DNA from: Paraburkholderia phosphatilytica
GTDB taxonomy: Bacteria > Pseudomonadota > Gammaproteobacteria > Burkholderiales > Burkholderiaceae
Assembly (NCBI RefSeq): GCF_003443895.1
Contig: NZ_QQOA01000012.1
Location: forward strand, 1,294-65,293
DNA length: 64,000 nucleotides
Reading direction: 5' to 3'
The translations under genes and the position numbers were made by a program. Positions 56,054 through 62,290 of the stretch are shown here, piece by piece. Position 1 is the first letter of the stretch; each line of letters opens with the position of its first letter. Under the pieces are notes generated by a model. That model was given only the letters and a program-made list of their open reading frames with translations. It searched no databases and was not told the DNA's origin.

Positions 56054-56578
56054 CTACGCGGCGCGCTGTGCGTACCCCGCTTGCTTGAACACCTTGTGGA
56101 TCGCTGCGTTCGCTTCCTCGCCGAGCTTCGCGAGTGCGGGCCGGATTCGTTCGCACGCCTTCTCTGCGCCCCGAGTCGTCACGCCGGTATCCTTCGCGAT
56201 CCGGATCAACGGCGGGCAGTACCCGGCGCCGAAGATGAATTCACGGTCGATCACTGCGCGCAGCAATTCCGGCTTGCGCGCCATCGGGCGGAAATGCTCA
56301 GCGAGCAGGGTAAGCGCCTCGTCACGGGCTTGCCCTGGTTCGTCGTAGGTGAGCGTAAGCCATGCGGCCTGCAACGGCGTGACGGCCTTCTTTGCCACTG
56401 CCAGTATCCAGGTCGCTTGCTGGTAGCGCTCGCCCGTGCTCAGCTTGTCGCGCGTCGTGCTGCCTGACGTCGGGACGCCGTACTTCGGCGACTTGACCGC
56501 GTTCGCGAGCGCGATCGTATCGAACGTGGCTTCAAGCGCTTTGTCTACCGTCTTGAACAGGTATTCGCGGTGCTTCAT
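56054..56578 (-). CDS. Hypothetical phage protein
   Basis: A 174-residue mostly helical protein (ERYQQATWILAVAKKAVTPLQ, ARDEALTLLAEHFRPMAR, IRIAKDTGVTTRGAEKA) with a helix-turn-helix look near residues 125-145. GGAG precedes ATG 56578. Last gene of the cro-to-dnaC unit. An antiterminator-like or DNA-binding role is possible but not shown. Confidence 0.6.
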   Translation of the reverse strand: MKHREYLFKTVDKALEATFDTIALANAVKSPKYGVPTSGSTTRDKLSTGERYQQATWILAVAKKAVTPLQAAWLTLTYDEPGQARDEALTLLAEHFRPMARKPELLRAVIDREFIFGAGYCPPLIRIAKDTGVTTRGAEKACERIRPALAKLGEEANAAIHKVFKQAGYAQRAA

Positions 56579-56581
56579 CGG

Positions 56582-56857
56582 TCAGGCTCCCGGAAAGATT
56601 GCAACGACCGGCCGCACGGTGCGAAGCGTGAGGGGGTCGGTGGTGGTGAATGCAGAGTTTTCCGCGTGACCCGACTCGATAAGCTCGCCGACGCGACCGC
56701 AAACGCTCGACAGGGCGAATCCGGTTTGACGGGCAATGTCGGCGCGCGTGAGGCCTTGCGGCGTGTCGTTTAACAGGTTCAGAATCCGGACGCGTTGCGC
56801 GTGCGCTGCACCGCTATCCCGCTGCTGCTGCAACGAATGGCTTTGTGTGGATGACAT
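56582..56857 (-). CDS. Small winged-helix DNA-binding protein
   Basis: A 91-residue protein: HAQRVRILNLLNDTPQGLTRADIARQTGFALSSVCGRVGELIESG is a MarR/Iclr-like helix-turn-helix. Its ATG overlaps the DnaC-like stop (TAATG). Probably an early regulator. Confidence 0.75.
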   Translation of the reverse strand: MSSTQSHSLQQQRDSGAAHAQRVRILNLLNDTPQGLTRADIARQTGFALSSVCGRVGELIESGHAENSAFTTTDPLTLRTVRPVVAIFPGA

Positions 56858-57648
56858 TAGAACTCCCCCATTGCGCGCACGGCGGTGCGCTCGCTTTGCC
56901 AGTCGAAAGGAATCACGCTCGCACGCTCGCGCATACGATCCGCGATGCGCTCGCCAACGTATTCCGCAAGGTCCGCCTTGCTCAGGTTTGTAATCAGGAT
57001 CGTTGGGCGCGCGTTGCAATAGCGCTGGTCGATTACGTTCGTCAGGTGCGCCTTTACATCGTCGGTTGCAGCCTGAATGCCAATCTCGTCCAGGATGAGC
57101 AAATCGACTTCGCCATAGATGCGAAGCATTTCGGCCGTGCCGATCGGGGCATCGCGGCGCATGCAGTCGCGCATGCGACTGACAGTCTTGAACGCCGTTT
57201 CGTACATGGCCGAATGCCCGCGCGCCATGATGGCGCTAGCAGCGGCGATAGCAAGGTGAGATTTCCCCGTGCCAGTGTTCCCGAGCAAGAGCAGCATCGT
57301 TCCGCGATCCAGGTGTTTCAGAAACGCGTCAGCGAACGCTTTGCACTTCGCGTGCGCCGACGACTTCGCCGGGGTGTCGCACCGGTAGCTGTCAAACGTG
57401 CGATCAACAAACCCGCGCGGAATACCTGACGCGGCGAAACGCTTTTCGATTCGGTCCTGTCGCTCGCGGGCTTGCTCTGCCGCCTCGCGCGCCGCGCGCT
57501 GGTCCGCTTCATCCTGGGCGCACTGCCCGCAGTGAGCCATGCGGATTTGCAACGGCTCGCCAGTCTCTTCGTGCCGCTTCGCAAAGGTGAGCGTGCGCAC
57601 TTCGTACACGCCATGCTTGGCACACGTTCTCGTTTCGGTGGTGGTCAA
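56857..57648 (-). CDS. DnaC/IstB-like helicase loader
   Basis: A 263-residue AAA+ loader. Zinc-like N-terminus with CAKHG and HCGQC, then FDSYRCDTPAK, Walker A LGNTGTGKSHL, Walker B LLILDEIG, and ITNLSKADLAEYVGERIADR near the end. The start is a TTG at 57648 overlapping the upstream stop as TTGA, with GAGGAG 8 bases upstream; no ATG gives the full N-terminus. It should load the host replicative helicase at the prophage origin. Confidence 0.88.
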   Translation of the reverse strand: MTTTETRTCAKHGVYEVRTLTFAKRHEETGEPLQIRMAHCGQCAQDEADQRAAREAAEQARERQDRIEKRFAASGIPRGFVDRTFDSYRCDTPAKSSAHAKCKAFADAFLKHLDRGTMLLLLGNTGTGKSHLAIAAASAIMARGHSAMYETAFKTVSRMRDCMRRDAPIGTAEMLRIYGEVDLLILDEIGIQAATDDVKAHLTNVIDQRYCNARPTILITNLSKADLAEYVGERIADRMRERASVIPFDWQSERTAVRAMGEF

Positions 57649-58415
57649 AACGGAATCTCCTCGTGATCGAACTCGACGCCAGAATGCGATGGTACTGCAA
57701 GACGCGACTTTTGTCCTATCGTCGCGATAGTGTTCGAAGGCAAACCTTTGGGCATGAAAATGCCGGTCCATTGATTCCGGATGCTCGTGTCCAGAATTTC
57801 GACGGGGCTGTGCCCGATCTTCGCCGCGTCGCCCAGCAACCGCAACTGCATTTCAACGGCGCGCTTTGCAAGGGGCTTGCGAATCTCGGTGCGATAGGCG
57901 CACCACTTCGACCACGCATCGGCTGGCACGCCTTCCGGCAGTTCGACCGTACGCGCGTCGAAGCGCTTAACCTCAATCTTTGCTACGGCCTCAGTCTTTA
58001 CTACAACATCAGTACTTACTAGTAGCGGATTTGCCGGATACGGCTGATCCGGATACGGCAAACCCGGAAGCGGTGCCGTGTCCGGATTTGCCGGAAGCGG
58101 TGCGTCGCATATTTCGCTCACGAAATAGTCAATCCCGCCGAACTTCCCGGCGTCGTTTTTTCCTTGCTGGCGAGTGACATAGCCAGTCTCGATAAGCTCT
58201 TGCAAGACGCCATAGACCGAATCACGGCCGCTGGGCTTTGCTGACTCTGCCGTCTCGTTGATGAGTGCAGACACGTTGACGGACCAGTGATCCGGCTTCC
58301 CGAGCAGAAAAATCAGCATGCCTCGCGCACTCCACGATAGCCGCGAATCCTCGCTGATTTTTTTGTCCAGGATATAGAAATTCCCATCGGGTCTAGCTGC
58401 GCGAACGATAGCCAT
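57645..58415 (-). CDS. Lambda-O-like replication initiator with internal iterons
   Basis: A 256-residue protein: N-terminal winged helix (NFYILDKKISEDSRLSWSARGMLIFLL, RDSVYGVLQELIETGYVTRQQ, residues about 10-95), a Pro-rich linker of 5-residue units (PLPGL, PYPDQ, PYPAN; about 107-130) and a C-terminal domain (VELPEGVPADAWSKWCAYR). Order and position, just before the DnaC-type loader, match the O-P pair of lambdoid phages. The linker DNA carries 15-bp repeats (58033-58101). Confidence 0.8.
   Translation of the reverse strand: MAIVRAARPDGNFYILDKKISEDSRLSWSARGMLIFLLGKPDHWSVNVSALINETAESAKPSGRDSVYGVLQELIETGYVTRQQGKNDAGKFGGIDYFVSEICDAPLPANPDTAPLPGLPYPDQPYPANPLLVSTDVVVKTEAVAKIEVKRFDARTVELPEGVPADAWSKWCAYRTEIRKPLAKRAVEMQLRLLGDAAKIGHSPVEILDTSIRNQWTGIFMPKGLPSNTIATIGQKSRLAVPSHSGVEFDHEEIPF
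57716..57730 (-). promoter_or_regulatory. CTATC-N5-GATAG operator inside the initiator gene, ahead of dnaC
   Basis: Exact operator CTATC-GTCGC-GATAG, 68 bases upstream of the DnaC-like start. A TTCGAA sits in the -35 position but no good -10 follows, so it may act without a promoter. Confidence 0.55.
58033..58101 (-). repeat. Iteron-like repeats, candidate prophage replication origin
   Basis: On the plus strand GCCGGATACGGC (58033), TCCGGATACGGC (58048) and CCCGGAAGCGGT (58063) start at 15-base steps. An imperfect TCCGGATTTG (58081) and GCCGGAAGCGGT (58090) follow. An AT-richer stretch adjoins at about 57966-58026. Iterons inside the initiator gene beside an AT-rich stretch is the lambda origin layout. 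Confidence 0.6.
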
Positions 58416-58429
58416 ATGTGATCGGTCCC

Positions 58430-58669
58430 TCACTTCGATTGTTGAATTGCCTGCCCGCAGCACGGGCAGATTTCCCGCCCTGCACGCAAGTCCAGATCAA
58501 GCCCCGTGAGCCTCATGGCGGCCTCTGCGAACCGCTCTGCAAACTCTTTGCTCGCGCCGCGATGGCCGTTCGCTAACAGTTTGAAATAACCGTAACTGCT
58601 GCCTGCTTCGGCGCAGACTTCGCGCATCACTTCTGGCCCTACCTGCCCCCAAAATTCTTTTGCGTTCAT
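58430..58669 (-). CDS. Cro-like small DNA-binding protein
   Basis: A 79-residue protein: EFWGQVGPEVMREVCAEAGSSYGYFKLLANGHRGASKEFAERF is a lambda-type helix-turn-helix, followed by a C-terminal CPCC pair. First gene of the leftward unit, divergent from the repressor-like gene, with the dispersed operator 29 bases upstream. Confidence 0.75.
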   Translation of the reverse strand: MNAKEFWGQVGPEVMREVCAEAGSSYGYFKLLANGHRGASKEFAERFAEAAMRLTGLDLDLRAGREICPCCGQAIQQSK

Positions 58670-58697
58670 GTGTTTAGCTCTCTTGGTGGTTGTAAAA

Positions 58698-58719
58698 CTA
58701 TCGTCATGATACGTTACAA
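58698..58719 (-). promoter_or_regulatory. Operator at the divergent early promoter region
   Basis: CTATC-GTCAT-GATAC (58698-58712, one mismatch), flanked by TTGTAA and TTACAA as an extended palindrome. TTGTAA (58719-58714 on the minus strand) would be the -35 for the Cro-like gene; the -10 is weak. Confidence 0.6.
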
Positions 58720-58730
58720 AAGTTCGCTTG

Positions 58731-58740
58731 GCAACGTTGC
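58731..58740. promoter_or_regulatory. Palindrome between the divergent regulators
   Basis: GCAACGTTGC, a perfect 10-bp palindrome in the gap between the Cro-like and repressor-like genes; a second type of operator is possible. TTGCAA at 58754-58759 may be the -35 of the rightward promoter. Confidence 0.4.
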
Positions 58741-58827
58741 TCTAAAAATCTGATTGCAATCTGTCCCGTTTACAGTACCCTTGTGCTATTGGCGCTAGTG
58801 CCGTCGATTTTTGGGGAAAGGATTGTC

Positions 58828-59265
58828 ATGGACGTTACGCAAATCAGAAGAAAAAACTACGAGTTCCTATTTGACCGCTTCAAGGAAAGCGTTTGGGCGC
58901 GCAGCCCGAGCGAACCGGAGCGCGGCATGCTTAAGCTTTTTGCATCACAGCTAGGGTTCTCAGACGCCTACCTGTCGCATATCAATACGGGCTATCGTGA
59001 GATAGGGCTCAAGACGGCGCGAAAGATGGAGAAGGCGCTTAGACTAGCGCATGGCTGGATGGACGTTCTGCACGATGATAGCGCGGGCGGATTCGATCCG
59101 GCCCCGGCCGCCAATCGCGCCCCGGCCCCAGCAGCCGCGTCTATGGCTGGAACCACTGGAGAACAGGCGTTTATTGATGCCGCCGTGAAACTGTACCGGG
59201 AAGACCCTAATGCGGCCCAATCGGCATTACTTGCTGCCTTCGCTGCGCGCTTTGTAACAAACTGA
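58828..59265 (+). CDS. Phage repressor-like helix-turn-helix protein
   Basis: A 145-residue protein divergent from the Cro-like gene. GMLKLFASQLGFSDAYLSHINTGYREIGLKTARKMEKAL is a helix-turn-helix; an Ala/Pro-rich linker (about 85-105) leads to a short helical C-terminal domain. It lacks the LexA/CI peptidase domain, so it cannot be inactivated by RecA-driven self-cleavage. GGGGAAAGG precedes ATG 58828. Candidate binder of the dispersed operators. Confidence 0.75.
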   Translation: MDVTQIRRKNYEFLFDRFKESVWARSPSEPERGMLKLFASQLGFSDAYLSHINTGYREIGLKTARKMEKALRLAHGWMDVLHDDSAGGFDPAPAANRAPAPAAASMAGTTGEQAFIDAAVKLYREDPNAAQSALLAAFAARFVTN

Positions 59266-59274
59266 CCGACCCTG

Positions 59275-59303
59275 TTGCATCTGCTTACATTTCGCGATAG
59301 TTT
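59275..59303 (+). promoter_or_regulatory. Rightward promoter with GATAG half-site
   Basis: -35 TTGCAT (59275-59280), 17-base spacer, -10 TAGTTT (59298-59303), with a GATAG half-site (59296-59300) overlapping the -10. It precedes the small gene at 59352. Confidence 0.55.
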
Positions 59304-59351
59304 ACTCCGGCGGTGGTGATAGCCGACGAAAAACAGGACCGAGGATAAACG

Positions 59352-59534
59352 ATGCAAGCTGGTGTAGAGGTGGCTGTGGGCGGCGCTCCGTTGGCGCTTA
59401 TGGCTTCGGAGCCGAAGCGTATGGAGTGCCCGCCGCTGGGAGAGGCGGAGTTTGTGCGGCTGTTGACGGCCGTTCGGGATGAGGATCGAGGGGGTGTGTT
59501 GTTGCAAATTCGCAACGCAGTGAAAAAAGACTAA
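59352..59534 (+). CDS. Small hypothetical phage protein
   Basis: A 60-residue protein (EAEFVRLLTAVRDEDRGGVLLQ) with GAGGA 7 bases before ATG 59352 and its own promoter. Not recognised. Confidence 0.6.
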   Translation: MQAGVEVAVGGAPLALMASEPKRMECPPLGEAEFVRLLTAVRDEDRGGVLLQIRNAVKKD

Positions 59535-59545
59535 CATCGCGATAG
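59531..59545. promoter_or_regulatory. Degenerate dispersed operator
   Basis: CTAAC-ATCGC-GATAG, one mismatch to CTATC-N5-GATAG, directly at the end of the small gene and upstream of the sRNA candidate. Confidence 0.4.
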
Positions 59546-59591
59546 CGGAGTGTGGACAGGCTGGTTCGGTATTTGATAGTATTTATGCAAG

Positions 59592-59660
59592 TGCTCGAAA
59601 TCCGTAACGGATAGCGAGCGGCACAGAAGGGCGCAAACCTAACGGGTTCGGCGCCCTTTT
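59592..59660 (+). ncRNA. Candidate small RNA ending in a terminator
   Basis: Upstream, GATAG abuts a -10-like TATTTA (59580-59585), the same junction as in the leftward promoters; the -35 is poor. The transcript would hold a GCTCG/CGAGC stem around ATCCGTAACGGAT, then a terminator (AAGGGCGC/GCGCCCTT, 59627-59658) with TTTT. No reading frame fits, so a regulatory RNA of about 70 nucleotides is plausible. Confidence 0.4.
59627..59660 (+). terminator. Rho-independent terminator before the tRNA genes
   Basis: Perfect 8-bp stem AAGGGCGC/GCGCCCTT with a 16-base loop, then TTTTGCTTTT. Confidence 0.7.
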
Positions 59661-59665
59661 GCTTT

Positions 59666-59740
59666 TCCAGGGAACGCACAAGGCGTGCGGCCGGACTGTT
59701 AATCCGTGTGAGGTAGGTTCGATGCCTGCCCCTGGAGCCA
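59666..59740 (+). tRNA. tRNA-Asn (anticodon GTT)
   Basis: Full cloverleaf: acceptor TCCAGGG/CCCTGGA (7 bp), D stem CGCA/TGCG, anticodon loop CTGTTAA with GTT, T stem GTAGG/CCTGC with loop TTCGATG, discriminator G and encoded CCA. One mismatch at the base of the anticodon stem. Prophage-borne. Confidence 0.9.
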
Positions 59741-59750
59741 AGAATTCGAT

Positions 59751-59826
59751 AGCGGGCGAGCCAGATGGGACGGCAACGGGTTTTGATCCCGTGATTGACT
59801 AGGTTCGACTCCTAGGCCCGCCGCCA
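59751..59826 (+). tRNA. tRNA-Gln (anticodon TTG)
   Basis: Cloverleaf: acceptor AGCGGGC/GCCCGCC (first pair A-C mismatched), D stem GCC/GGC, anticodon stem ACGGG/CCCGT with loop TTTTGAT, T stem CTAGG/CCTAG with loop TTCGACT, encoded CCA. It reads CAA, a codon that GC-rich hosts use little. 10 bases after tRNA-Asn. Confidence 0.88.
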
Positions 59827-59878
59827 GTTACCCAAAGACCCGCGTGATACCCGGGCGGCGTGATTCTCCTAAGGAATC

Positions 59879-59965
59879 CCTTCGGGTCGGCGCTCGCTGC
59901 GCTCAGTGTGCTGCCGCGTTGGGGTGGCAATGTGGCGCGCCAAGTGGCGAGCGCCGACCCGAAGG
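59879..59965. repeat. 19-bp perfect inverted repeat with 49-base loop
   Basis: CCTTCGGGTCGGCGCTCGC (59879-59897) and its exact complement (59947-59965) form a long stem. The loop holds a further TGCC/GGCA stem. Placed between tRNA-Gln and the next genes, it could be a structured RNA or an uncharacterised mobile or regulatory element. Confidence 0.6.
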
Positions 59966-60014
59966 CTTCGAGGCCCGTAAATGCGGTGCAATGATCGGAA
60001 CGACAGGAGGCGCT

Positions 60015-60026
60015 ATGCGCAAGTAG
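60015..60026 (+). other. Three-codon mini-frame behind a perfect ribosome-binding site
   Basis: AGGAGG (60005-60010), four bases, then ATG CGC AAG TAG. The same frame is open further upstream, so it may instead be the end of a longer, doubtful reading frame (59844-60026). Confidence 0.3.
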
Positions 60027-60286
60027 CCATGCTTACTCTGATCCGCCCACGGGATGTGGGGATGTGACAGGCGAGTTACCGCGCATCGGCCTTTCGATTG
60101 GGAGCGGGTACTTTCTGCTAGGCGAGCAGTTAGCGCACAAGTTGAGCCATGACGAGCGATTGATAGCTGTACACATACGCGAACGCGTTTGCATTGCCAT
60201 GCAGAAAGCCGTCTGTGTGATGGCTGGATGACGATCTTATGGACGCCTGGAGCGTGCCTGAAGCGTCACCAAAATGAAGTGATGTA

Positions 60287-60329
60287 GCCCGCTCGCCCGC
60301 CCTATCCCCATAGGGAACGCGAGTCGGGC
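60287..60329. repeat. Nested hairpin behind the 47-residue gene
   Basis: Three stacked stems: GCCCG/CGGGC, CTCGC/GCGAG and CCCTAT/ATAGGG around a CCCC loop. No T-run on either strand. It lies 6 bases past the stop of the gene at 60335. Confidence 0.55.
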
Positions 60330-60334
60330 AGGCA

Positions 60335-60478
60335 TCAATACCAGTCGGCCAGTTCTGCCGCGTCTTGCTCTGCATCTTCGGCCAACAAGCGCGCTTCCTC
60401 GCGCTGCTCATCGGTAAGCACTTCGTCGCGTTCGTCGCTCATTGCGTCGTAACGGCGTTGCAGGCTATCGAAGTTCAT
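60335..60478 (-). CDS. 47-residue acidic phage protein
   Basis: A small, highly charged helical protein (NFDSLQRRYDAMSDERDEVL, TDEQREEARLLAEDAEQ, ADWY at the end). It has a well-placed operator-promoter upstream (60515-60535). Codon use is normal. Not recognised. Confidence 0.6.
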   Translation of the reverse strand: MNFDSLQRRYDAMSDERDEVLTDEQREEARLLAEDAEQDAAELADWY

Positions 60479-60514
60479 GATGTTGTTTCCGCGTTGGTTA
60501 TCTTCGTGCGATGA

Positions 60515-60543
60515 CTAATACTATCATCGTGATAGCCTAACAC
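60515..60543 (-). promoter_or_regulatory. Promoter with CTATC-N5-GATAG operator (47-residue gene)
   Basis: Exact operator CTATC-ATCGT-GATAG (60521-60535). On the minus strand GATAG abuts a -10-like TATTAG (60520-60515); the -35 GTGTTA (60543-60538) is weak. It also lies 40 bases upstream of the rightward small gene at 60576. Confidence 0.65.
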
Positions 60544-60575
60544 GCAAGCGCCATCATCCACCAGGAGAAACCATC

Positions 60576-60698
60576 ATGCGTGCTCGCATTGCTGAGTATT
60601 GGCACTGGCTCTTTCAGTGGGCGGGGTTCCCGCTCAGTGGTCCGGTTCCGCACGGTTCCGCGCTGCATCGCGCCCTGTGCTACGGGTGGGCGCTTTGA
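60576..60698 (+). CDS. 40-residue phage protein
   Basis: RARIAEYWHWLFQWAGFPLS then GPVPHGSALHRALCYGWAL. AGGAG lies 7 bases before the ATG. Its TGA overlaps the TTG start of the next gene (TTGA). Possibly membrane-active (several Trp). Not recognised. Confidence 0.5.
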   Translation: MRARIAEYWHWLFQWAGFPLSGPVPHGSALHRALCYGWAL

Positions 60699-61072
60699 CG
60701 CCCGCATTGCTCGCGCGTATAGCGCACGAGGCCGCACGCGCAGCGCATCACGACGCCGATTCGATGCCGTCGTGGGAGAACGAAAGCCCGAACGCGCGGG
60801 CTGCTGCGACGTACATCGCTGAAAAGGTGATCGCCAACAAGGCGACGCCGGAATGGCTGTCGCTGGTGTTCCCCGATGGTGACGACGTCGCACAGCGTGT
60901 GTTGCTTGGCGTGTTCGCGGCCGCTATCCCGGTGGTAGTTGAAGACACGCCGGAGTCGGACGAAGAGCGCGCCGAACGCCTCGCGCTGGAGAAACGAAAC
61001 CGGATCGTGAGCCCGCGAGTCACTGAGCGGGAAGCGCCTGGCGAGTGCAAAACGATTTCACCAACCCTTTGA
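60695..61072 (+). CDS. Hypothetical phage protein, TTG start
   Basis: A 125-residue protein (TPALLARIAHEAARAAHHDA, NARAAATYIAEKVIANKATP, PVVVEDTPESDEERAERLAL). Start TTG at 60695 overlaps the previous stop; a GTG nine bases upstream and an internal ATG are alternatives. Not recognised. Confidence 0.6.
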   Translation: MTPALLARIAHEAARAAHHDADSMPSWENESPNARAAATYIAEKVIANKATPEWLSLVFPDGDDVAQRVLLGVFAAAIPVVVEDTPESDEERAERLALEKRNRIVSPRVTEREAPGECKTISPTL

Positions 61073-61101
61073 CGGCCTGACGCCGTGAGGACAATCCACC
61101 C

Positions 61102-62286
61102 ATGAAAGACCTCGCAACCGCTGCATCCGCCTTTGCGCACGCTGCGCACGGCGCCGCTGGGCAGTTCCGCAAGTACACGGGCGAGCCGTACATCGCGCAT
61201 TGCGCAACCGTGGCCGCGCTCGTGACGCAAAGCTCGCACGCGAGTCCCGAGACGATCGCCGCCGCGTGGCTGCATGACGTCGTTGAAGACTGCCCGAACA
61301 TCGACGCGGGCATGATCGAGTACTTCTTCGGCCCGACCGTCGCGAAGCTCGTTACCGAGTGCTCGCACATCGATCGCACGAACGATCCGCGCAAACTGAA
61401 CCGCTTCGAGCGCATGGCTATCGAGCTTGCCCGCGCTGCGGACATTTCGCCGGAAGCCAAGACGATCAAGCTGGCCGACCTGATCGACAACACGTCGAGC
61501 ATCGCCGTGCACGATCCGAAGTTCGCCAAGGTGTACATGGCTGAAAAGCGGCGCCTTGTGAATGTGCTCGTGGGCGGTGATCGCGCGTTGTGGGCGATGG
61601 CTGCTAGCCAGGTCGCGAACTACTTCGCGGTGCAGCCGACGAACAGTGTGCGCGTGACGCCTGCCGCCGCGACGGTGACGCTGGACGGCGGCCAGACGTT
61701 CACGGTGACCGGGAATCTCAAGTTCGCCGACGTGCACACGAAGGCCGAACAGGCGGAAACGACGGCGCCCGATGTGGTTCCGGCCTCGCAATCGGGGCTC
61801 GTGAACGCCGCCACTCCGCACGATCCGGAGAAGTGGTATCCGGGAACGCAGACGCCGCCGAAGGATGGGATTTACGAACGCAAATTTGCGGATGGCAGTG
61901 GAACCCATCTCCCATACGCCAAGTTCGCGGGCGGCCAGTGGCATCCGAAATGCAGAACGATCGATCAGACGCGCTCTGACACGCAAGCAAGTGTCTGGCA
62001 ATTCGACAATGCTGGCGATGAATGGCGCGGCCCCGTCGCCCCGCTGCGCGATCCGAACGCATGGCAGAAAGGCGAAGAAAAGCCGACTGAAATCGGCGTG
62101 TATCAGCGTCGGTTCGGTGAAGGCGTGAGCACCATCTACTCGCATTGGGACGGCTCCCGGTGGGGCTCGTATGGCCCGAGTGCCGAATTAGCGGAAAGTT
62201 ACCGTTACAGCAGTTCCGGCGAACAATCGCTGGACTGGCGCGGCCCGGTGTCGGCTATCACCGATGGTTCGGTGCGGTGGAATTGA
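61102..62286 (+). CDS. HD-domain small alarmone hydrolase-like protein with novel C-terminal repeats
   Basis: A 394-residue protein. Residues 1-165 match the MESH1/SpoT ppGpp hydrolase HD fold: RKYTGEPYIAH (His33), AAWLHDVVED (His58, Asp59, Glu62, Asp63) and KLADLIDNTSS (Asp126, Asn130), with the same spacing as the metal and catalytic residues in MESH1. After a beta-like linker, residues about 236-390 hold two copies of a W-x-P-x-GIYxRxF-x-GxxW-x-WRGP motif I do not recognise. GAGG precedes the ATG. It would hydrolyse ppGpp or a related nucleotide. Confidence 0.8.
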   Translation: MKDLATAASAFAHAAHGAAGQFRKYTGEPYIAHCATVAALVTQSSHASPETIAAAWLHDVVEDCPNIDAGMIEYFFGPTVAKLVTECSHIDRTNDPRKLNRFERMAIELARAADISPEAKTIKLADLIDNTSSIAVHDPKFAKVYMAEKRRLVNVLVGGDRALWAMAASQVANYFAVQPTNSVRVTPAAATVTLDGGQTFTVTGNLKFADVHTKAEQAETTAPDVVPASQSGLVNAATPHDPEKWYPGTQTPPKDGIYERKFADGSGTHLPYAKFAGGQWHPKCRTIDQTRSDTQASVWQFDNAGDEWRGPVAPLRDPNAWQKGEEKPTEIGVYQRRFGEGVSTIYSHWDGSRWGSYGPSAELAESYRYSSSGEQSLDWRGPVSAITDGSVRWN

Positions 62287-62290
62287 CCCA

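Larger units (their letters stand above)
59827..60334. other. Structured region without a clear gene
   Basis: About 500 bases behind the tRNAs. It contains the 19-bp inverted repeat at 59879-59965, the AGGAGG-ATG-CGC-AAG-TAG mini-frame at 60005-60026, and a nested hairpin at 60287-60329. Open frames on either strand are short and unconvincing. Confidence 0.5.

Noticed and set aside
59862..59878. GATTC/GAATC stem with a 7-base loop reading CTA, like an amber-suppressor anticodon arm
   Set aside because: Position 33 is C, and no acceptor, D or T arm can be folded around it.
59844..60026. 60-codon Cys-containing frame in the structured region
   Set aside because: GTG start without ribosome-binding site and the frame is dictated by the 19-bp inverted repeat; kept only as a structure.
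60130..60411. 93-codon minus-strand frame
   Set aside because: Overlaps the better-supported 47-residue gene in another frame and lacks a start signal.
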